Shown: positions 1 through 4,104 of the stretch, in pieces
Position numbering within the stretch: the stretch's first letter is position 1
How the letters are laid out: every line of letters begins with the position of its first letter
Assembly (NCBI GenBank): GCA_003139975.1
Contig: PLHN01000371.1
Location: forward strand, 1-7,951
Direction: 5' to 3'
Source of the DNA: Acidobacteriaceae bacterium
Lineage (GTDB): Bacteria > Acidobacteriota > Terriglobia > Terriglobales > Acidobacteriaceae
Length of the DNA stretch: 7,951 nt
Program-made: the position numbers and the translations under genes
Notes under the pieces: generated by a model
Databases searched by the model: none
What the model was told of the DNA's origin: nothing
What the model saw: only the letters and a program-made list of their open reading frames with translations

Positions 1-2
1 GC

Positions 3-32
3 GGCCGGGCTCCCATCCGGCCCTATTTTCTT
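3..32 (+). terminator. Intrinsic terminator-like hairpin at the left edge
   Basis: A perfect 6-bp GC stem, GGCCGG (3-8) with CCGGCC (17-22), closes an 8-nt loop and is followed by the T-rich tract CTATTTTCTT (23-32). This is the form of a Rho-independent terminator, presumably for a gene ending left of the window. It lies only 16 nt before the start codon of the hydrolase, so it could instead act as a leader attenuator for that gene. The stem is short and the T tract is interrupted, so confidence is moderate. Confidence 0.45.
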
Positions 33-34
33 GA

Positions 35-40
35 AAGGAA
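35..40 (+). promoter_or_regulatory. Shine-Dalgarno of the alpha/beta hydrolase gene
   Basis: AAGGAA sits 8 nt upstream of ATG 49 and decides the start. The frame is also open from TTG 31, but nothing resembling a ribosome binding site precedes that codon and starting there would add six residues ahead of the signal peptide. The site overlaps a 10-bp palindrome, GGAAGCTTCC (37-46). Confidence 0.6.
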
Positions 41-48
41 GCTTCCCT

Positions 49-1290
49 ATGACAAAGGTTCTCAACCGTCACCATCCATGTACGCGGATCGCGCTGTCGG
101 TTCTGGCTGCACTGCTTAGCGCGTCATTGCTTGCGCAGGAGCCGGTTCGCCCCGAGCGCACGCTTGACGAGATCAAAGCTGAGGCTATCCACCGCGCCGA
201 AGTCGGCCAATACCCGCTCATTGGGCTTGATCCGAGCGACATCAAGGAAGCCTTCGCTTCGATTCATACGAAGGATAAAGACGAGTGGGCAGCCGCCTTC
301 ATGGGAGTTGGCGACCGTTACATGAACGAGGCGAAGGCACTGGAGAAAACGGACGCGGCCAAGGCGAACGCCGACTACATCCGCGCCTGGCGGCTCTATT
401 CGTTTGGACGCTGGCCGATTCCGGCTTCGCCGGGCAAGCAGCGGTCTTACGAAAAGGCCATCGAGGCCTTTCTCGCTCATGCAAAATTCTGGGATCCGCC
501 ACTCGAAATCGTGAAGATTCCTTTCGAGGGGAAAGAGATAATCGGATATCTGCGCCTGCCGAAAAACGCGCCCGGCCCTGTGCCACTGGTGCTTGCCGTC
601 AATGGTCTCGATAGTCGCAAAGAAGACTTGTCGGAAAGCTTTAGCGCGATTCTGCCCTATGGCGTCGGGTTTCTAGCGGTCGATGGCCCCGGCACTGGAC
701 AGAATCCTATCAAGGTCAGCGAGAATGCGGAGCGCGTGCTTTCTCGCGTACTCGACTACATCGCGACGCGTTCCGAAATCGATAAGAACCGGGTTGCCAT
801 GCACGGGGTGAGTTGGGGCGCCTATTGGGCGACGAAAATGGCGATTGTGGAGCGGGCGCGCCTGAAAGGAGCGAGTGCGCAGTCTCCGCCAACCGAGAAG
901 TTCTTCCAGAAGGATTTCCTGCTGAACGACCTGCTCGGCAACCGCGAATACCTCTTCGATCAAGTGCCGGCGCTGATGGCGATTTTCGACAACGTAAAGA
1001 CAATCGATGAGATGGCCGAGGTCCTGCCCAAGATGTCGCTTGTCAAACAAGGACTGCTCGGCAAGCCGATGTCGCCCATGCTTATCCTTGCCGGAGTACA
1101 TGACACACAGGTCCCGATCGGCGACATCTACCTGCTTCTCGATAAAGGCGATGTGCCGAAGACTGCATGGATTAATCCGCAGGGCGGTCATCTCGGGCGG
1201 CAGGTTGGGGTGTGGCCCGATCCACGCATTTTCAAAGAGGTGATCATTCCGTGGCTGGTGCGAACGCTTGAACCTGAGCCGTCGAAGTAA
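49..1290 (+). CDS. Exported alpha/beta hydrolase, FrsA/DUF1100-like esterase
   Basis: This gene encodes 413 residues from ATG 49, ending with TAA. Residues 1-29 look like a Sec signal peptide: basic N-region (K3, R7, R13), hydrophobic core at about 14-28, likely cleavage after SLLA-29. A helical segment (about 40-150) precedes the catalytic core, as in FrsA/DUF1100-type hydrolases and the related C-C bond hydrolases. Core landmarks are an NGLDSR oxyanion-type loop (185-190), DGPGTG (212-217), the nucleophile elbow GVSWG with Ser255, an acid in GVHDTQVP (Asp352), and His381 in NPQGGHLG. The triad is therefore intact and in the expected order. The family hydrolyses ester or related acyl bonds on small molecules; the substrate here cannot be read from sequence, and export points to the periplasm or outside. 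Neighbours give no pathway clue. A dipeptidyl-peptidase-like acyl hydrolase is the main alternative. Confidence 0.85.
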   Translation: MTKVLNRHHPCTRIALSVLAALLSASLLAQEPVRPERTLDEIKAEAIHRAEVGQYPLIGLDPSDIKEAFASIHTKDKDEWAAAFMGVGDRYMNEAKALEKTDAAKANADYIRAWRLYSFGRWPIPASPGKQRSYEKAIEAFLAHAKFWDPPLEIVKIPFEGKEIIGYLRLPKNAPGPVPLVLAVNGLDSRKEDLSESFSAILPYGVGFLAVDGPGTGQNPIKVSENAERVLSRVLDYIATRSEIDKNRVAMHGVSWGAYWATKMAIVERARLKGASAQSPPTEKFFQKDFLLNDLLGNREYLFDQVPALMAIFDNVKTIDEMAEVLPKMSLVKQGLLGKPMSPMLILAGVHDTQVPIGDIYLLLDKGDVPKTAWINPQGGHLGRQVGVWPDPRIFKEVIIPWLVRTLEPEPSK

Positions 1291-1409
1291 AGCCATGTCG
1301 ATGCCGCCCACGTCCTTGCGCTCGCGGCTTCTAAGGATTCCTCACGTTCTGGGAAGATGCCGACCCCGGCATCCCATCGTGAAACAAGCCAAAGCGGGGC
1401 AACTCAACC

Positions 1410-2219
1410 ATGAGTTCCGCTCCGACCGGCACTGTTACCTTCACCGACACGACTACCAGCACAATTCTCGGTACGGTGCCGGTGGTTTCCACGGCCCTTT
1501 TCAGCGGCAACAACTACACCTTCTCGGCGTATGCCACGATTTCGGCGACCGGCATCACGACGACCGGGGCCAACAGCATCACGGCCACCTATAGCGGCGA
1601 CACAAACTGGGCCACCGCATCCTCGGCAGCTGTGACGGTCACGGTGGGCACGGGTACCGCAACCACGGTAGCCGTGACGTCGAGCGCCAATCCGACCACG
1701 CTCAACGGGCGGCCAACCTTCACGGCCACTGTGACCACGGCAACGGCCGGCGCTGTCACCTTCTACCACGGCACGCCCGTCCTGGGAGCGGGCAGCACAG
1801 TCGGCACCGCGCATACCAGCACCTTCCGGCCCGCTTCCGGCGCTGCTTTCTGGGGTGGCAACCACAACATCACCGCGATCTACGGCGGCAGCGGTACCAC
1901 GATGGCCAGCACCTCGCCGGTGTTTGTGGAGACCGTGACTCAGGGAACATTGACGGCGTTCAACCTCACCGCCAAGACAGCCGGCACTTCGAGCCAGGTT
2001 TATACGTTTGCCGCGGTCCTGACGCCTAGCAGCACCACCGGAGCCTATGCACCGAACCAGAGCGTCGTGAACTTCTTCGACGGCGCAACCAACATCGGCT
2101 CAGCGCAGCCGCTGACGGTTACCTCGTCGCAAAGCGGTTACGGCCTGTGGACGGCTACGATCACCGTTTCGCTCTCAGCCGGAACGCACACCATCGCGGC
2201 AACGCTGCGCCGACGGTGA
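1410..2219 (+). CDS. Ig-like domain fragment, 5' piece (three domains)
   Basis: An open frame of 269 codons from ATG 1410 to TGA 2217. It begins with SSAPTGTVTFTDTT, which is the middle of a Big_3 domain whose first strands are missing. Two further domains follow: TTVAVTSSANPTTLNG (from about 1663), ending near ETVTQG, and a third from about 1950 carrying VVNFFDGATNIGSAQ and SAGTHTIAAT. Domains are about 90-100 residues. After AAT the frame leaves the family (LRRR, stop), while the next frame picks up APTVTDSVNATLAS, so the true reading frame shifts near 2195-2205. There is no signal peptide and only a poor ribosome site (GCGGGG, 10 nt upstream), so independent translation from ATG 1410 is doubtful. 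Confidence 0.6.
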   Translation: MSSAPTGTVTFTDTTTSTILGTVPVVSTALFSGNNYTFSAYATISATGITTTGANSITATYSGDTNWATASSAAVTVTVGTGTATTVAVTSSANPTTLNGRPTFTATVTTATAGAVTFYHGTPVLGAGSTVGTAHTSTFRPASGAAFWGGNHNITAIYGGSGTTMASTSPVFVETVTQGTLTAFNLTAKTAGTSSQVYTFAAVLTPSSTTGAYAPNQSVVNFFDGATNIGSAQPLTVTSSQSGYGLWTATITVSLSAGTHTIAATLRRR

Positions 2220-2602
2220 CGGACTCCGTAAACGCGACTCTGGCCAGCCAGACGATCGTGTTGACGGGTGTTCCAGCGAGCGCAGAATACGGCGCCAGCT
2301 TCACGATCGGGGCCACGGGCGGCGCAAGCGGCAACCCGGTGGTTTTGACCAGCGCGGGTGCCTGCAGCAACGTAGGCACGACCTACACCATGAACAGCGG
2401 CGTGGGTACCTGCTCGGTGATCGCCGATCAGGCGGGCAACGGCAACTATGCTGCGGCGACTGAGGTAAACGATGCGGTGAGCGCGACTCTGGCGAACGGA
2501 AGCGTGAGCCTTATTTCAAACCCCAATCCTTCGACCTACGCGACGTCGGTGACGAGCCACTGTAGTTGGTGTCGCCCGCGAACGTTTGCTGTCTCCGTGT
2601 AG
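2201..2602 (+). pseudogene. Ig-like domain fragment, second + frame
   Basis: From codon 2201 the frame reads NAAPTVTDSVNATLASQ, then a complete MBG/Big-type domain (TGVPASAEYGASFTIGAT ... TCSVIADQAGNGNYAAAT), then the start of a further domain, SLISNPNPSTYATSVT, which is cut off at 2554. Beyond 2554 the frame runs into non-family sequence (SHCSWCRPRTF) and stops at 2600-2602, because the DNA from there is Ig-like only on the other strand. The formal open frame extends back to 2147, but 2147-2200 belongs to the preceding frame. The usual TATYSGDxNY segment that should join the two domains is missing at the junction, consistent with a small deletion. Confidence 0.6.
2311..2340 (+). repeat. 30-bp perfect inverted repeat, left copy
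   Basis: Starts GGCCACGGGCGG and ends GGCAACCCGGT; its reverse complement is exactly 3270-3299. It encodes ATGGASGNPV-type residues of an Ig-like domain. The copies are separated by 929 bp. It reflects paralogous domains now lying in opposite orientation, and is long enough to matter for short-read assembly and possibly for recombination. Confidence 0.85.
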
Positions 2603-3089
2603 GAGGCCGGTGTATCCGCGGTGGTTGGGGTATAGGTGGCCGTGCAGGTCATCGATTCGTGCACCCGTGGTGCGCAACTCGTTGCTCCGTACGTGCCGTT
2701 CCCGTTGCCGCTTATGCTCACGTCGCTCGCCGTCGGCGCTACACCGTTGCCGACCCACGTCAACACGGCCGTGATCGTCACCGGTGTATCCGCGCCGAGG
2801 TCTTCCGCAACCGGACTCACGCTTGTCACGTTGATCGACGTCGCGATCCCGCCTTGGACTACCTGGTTCACACTTCCCGTGCCTCCGTTGTGGTTGCTGT
2901 CACCCGAATAGGTCGCAGTAACCACGTCGGTCCCGACTGGCAGGTGCGTCGCGCTGGAAGTGGTGAATGTTGCGATTCCCGGATAGCCCGATACAGTACT
3001 CGGACTGCATCCTGTATTAGCGCTCCACGGCACGCTCCCGGTGACATCAAGCGGTTTCGCTCCGTTCCTCCTCGCTCCGCTCCGACCCT
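2555..3089 (-). pseudogene. Ig-like domain segment in inverted orientation (block C)
   Basis: On the minus strand, reading from 3089 down to 2555, the family resumes: KGRSGARRNGAKPLDVTGSV, then PVGTDVVTATYSGDSNHNGG, VVQGGIATSINVTSVSP, TPVTITAVLTWVGNGVAP, TCTATYTPTTADTPASYTET. The last part, AGDTNYSGS, is in another minus frame because one extra base lies near 2583-2586; removing it gives ANFAGDTNYSGS in line with the family. A formal minus-strand open frame spans 3258-2536, but its first third (to about 3119) is out of frame with the Ig-like sequence there. No start signal is present, so this is a displaced segment and not a gene. Confidence 0.65.
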
Positions 3090-3090
3090 T

Positions 3091-3118
3091 GACGTTCACG
3101 GCGACCATCACGAGCGAC
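3091..3118 (+). pseudogene. 28-bp Ig-like fragment in + orientation between two minus blocks
   Basis: With the T at 3090, this short stretch reads TFTATITSD on the + strand, the most conserved first strand of these Ig-like domains, while DNA on both sides is Ig-like only on the minus strand. Turning these 28 bp over gives one continuous minus-strand frame, VTFTATITSD followed by KGRSGARRNG. Alternatively it is the natural + continuation of TSVT at 2554. It is too short to be certain that the resemblance is not chance, although the motif fit is exact. Confidence 0.45.
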
Positions 3119-3415
3119 ACTGGTCTCGGTCTCGGTGACCTGCGCTGCAGCTGCGTAGTTGCTATTGCCCGCCTGGTTTGCGACCACATAGCAATGGCCG
3201 GTGTTGCTGGACATGGTGTACGTCGCACCCGCCAGCGTGCACGCCGAGCCAGCGCCAACCGTAAAGGTCACCGGGTTGCCGCTTGCGCCGCCCGTGGCCG
3301 CTACCGTGAAGGCGTCCCCGGACGCCGCGGTTGCCGGAGCCGGTGTTGTCACCTGAGTACGTCGCCGTAATCGTGTTGGTCCCAGCAGCGAGGCTGGAGC
3401 CGTAATTGCGGTCAA
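3119..3415 (-). pseudogene. Ig-like domain segment in inverted orientation (block D)
   Basis: Read on the minus strand from about 3415 this gives NYGSSLAAGTNTITATYSGD. In a different frame from about 3345 it then gives APATAASGDAFTVAATGG, ASGNPVTFTVGAGSACTLAG, TYTMSSNTGHCYVVANQAG and NSNYAAAAQVTETETS, ending at about 3119. The change of frame right after SGD, with the usual inter-domain linker absent, points to a small deletion. The second half is a close paralogue of the + strand domain at about 2250-2470, including a 30-bp stretch of perfect identity. No start codon or ribosome site serves this piece. Confidence 0.6.
3270..3299 (-). repeat. 30-bp perfect inverted repeat, right copy
   Basis: Reverse complement of 2311-2340, encoding the same ATGGASGNPV stretch on the minus strand. 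Identity stops abruptly at both ends, while protein-level similarity continues for about 45 residues downstream (to NYAAA). Confidence 0.85.
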
Positions 3416-3956
3416 GAAGGTTACAAAGGTTGCGCCGACGGTGACGTTCACCGGCGCGCCAGCCAGTGCCCCGTATTTGTCGACCTTCACGCTCGCAACG
3501 ACACAGAACTCCGGTGTCACTCCGACCTTCGCGTCGACGAACCACGTTATCTGTACGGTCAGCGGCAACGTGGTTACGATGATTATCGGTACCGGAACGT
3601 GTACGGTGAAAGCAACGTGGGCAACGAACGACTACTATTTGGGCACGAGTCTTACACAGTCGACAACTGCGACGAAACTGAACACGAACACCACAATCAC
3701 CGGCACGGCCACGCTGACGCCCTCGAACCATGAGAAGGTGACAGTGTACTTCGGTGTGACTAACGGGGTGAACGCGGTTGGGGGTAATGTAACCGTGACC
3801 GCCAGCAGCGGGGAAACCTGCACCGGGACAGTTTTGGCCGGCAAGTGCGCGGTGACGTTCGCGGCTGCGGGATCGAAGACACTGACCGCGACGTACACAG
3901 GCAACCCCAACAACAACGCAAGCACCTCTGCCTCGTTCCCGCTGATTGTGAACTAG
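3414..3956 (+). pseudogene. Ig-like protein C-terminal piece
   Basis: The + strand frame reads KKVTKVAPTVTFTGAPASAP from about 3414, then a domain ending TCTVKATWATNDYYLGTS, then a last domain with TITGTATLTPSNHEKVTVYF, GETCTGTVLAGKCAVTF and GSKTLTATYTGNPNNNAS, finishing SFPLIVN before TAG 3954-3956. Cys pairs (ETC...GKC) are common in these domains. The terminal strand just before the stop is the expected end of such proteins, so this is the true C-terminus of the ancestral gene. A GTG at 3441 could open a 171-codon frame, but no ribosome site precedes it and it would begin in mid-strand. Confidence 0.6.
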
Positions 3957-4002
3957 CGGGCAGCAGTCTGCGAGCGAGGTTACTACGAGCGAACGTTAAC
4001 CA

Positions 4003-4035
4003 TGCGGCCCAAGGCAACCTGGGCCGCAAAATTTT
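4003..4035 (+). terminator. Rho-independent terminator after the Ig-like region
   Basis: A perfect 9-bp stem, TGCGGCCCA (4003-4011) with TGGGCCGCA (4020-4028), around the 8-nt loop AGGCAACC, is followed by AAATTTT (4029-4035). The stem is strongly GC-rich. It sits 46 nt after the Ig-like stop codon and 70 nt before the next gene. The A and T runs on either side of the tail are short, so it may be weaker than a classical terminator. Its place at the end of the Ig-like gene supports the view that 3956 is a true gene end. Confidence 0.65.
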
Positions 4036-4055
4036 GTCCGCCAAGGATCTTCGAA

Positions 4056-4090
4056 CAGCACGGGCCGAAGGTCTTCGCCTGCTGTATACA
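4056..4090 (+). promoter_or_regulatory. Imperfect hairpin and -10-like element before the TPR membrane protein gene
   Basis: CAGCA (4056-4060) pairs with TGCTG (4080-4084), and inside it CGAAG (4066-4070) pairs with CTTCG (4073-4077) around GT. It is immediately followed by TATACA (4085-4090), 14 nt before ATG 4105. TATACA could be a -10 hexamer, but there is no good -35 at 16-18 bp. The symmetric element could be an operator or a 5'-leader hairpin. Only the base pairing is seen; the function is a guess. Confidence 0.25.
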
Positions 4091-4104
4091 ATCGGGGTTA
4101 CGCC

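Larger units (their letters stand above)
1411..3956 (+). pseudogene. Broken and rearranged Ig-like repeat (Big_3-type) surface protein gene
   Basis: Almost the whole interval encodes tandem bacterial Ig-like domains typical of large secreted or surface proteins: recurrent TFTATV, TATYSGD, APASAxYG and NYAAA motifs, rich in T, S, A, G and V. It cannot be read as one protein. Segments run + (1410-2219), + in another frame (2201-2554), minus (3089-2555), + (3091-3118, 28 bp), minus (3415-3119), and + (3414-3956). The 5' end begins in mid-domain, with a stop at 1380-1382 and no signal peptide. The 3' end is a normal C-terminus with TAG at 3954. Such domains usually form adhesive or spacer rods outside the cell. 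It may be a genuine decayed gene or a mis-assembly through repeats; the Ig-like identity is secure, the gene status is not. The component pieces are listed separately. Confidence 0.7.

Noticed and set aside
673..1311. Minus-strand open frame of 212 codons opposite the hydrolase
   Set aside because: It is the antisense of a gene with an intact catalytic triad. The composition (Arg, His, Leu rich) is typical of a shadow frame, and no ribosome site or domain is present.
1356..1373. GATGCC/GGCATC hairpin after the hydrolase gene as a terminator
   Set aside because: A 6-bp stem with a 6-nt loop is present, but no T tract follows (CCCATCGTG), so it does not meet the form of an intrinsic terminator.
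1268..1594. Open frame of 108 codons overlapping the hydrolase end and the Ig-like start
   Set aside because: Its translation is Arg/His-rich with no family features, and it runs out of frame across real Ig-like coding sequence.
2566..3138. Plus-strand open frame of 190 codons through the reversed block
   Set aside because: Rich in Arg, Cys and His with no recognisable motif. The Ig-like signal in this DNA is on the minus strand, apart from the 28-bp piece.
2311..3299. A site-specific invertase (Hin/Gin or tyrosine recombinase) invertible cassette with defined crossover sites
   Set aside because: The 30-bp inverted repeat lies within the domain code and does not coincide with the orientation switches. 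No recombinase is encoded in the window, and the frames do not resolve into an intact protein in either orientation.
1410..3956. CRISPR array or mobile element as the cause of the repeat-like texture
   Set aside because: There are no regular short identical repeats with unique spacers, no transposase and no terminal inverted repeats. The repetition is protein-level Ig-like domain duplication.
3971..3992. Two copies of CGAGCGA spaced 15 bp (possible iteron or operator)
   Set aside because: Only two 7-bp copies in GC-rich sequence just after a stop codon, with no replication or regulator gene nearby; chance is sufficient.
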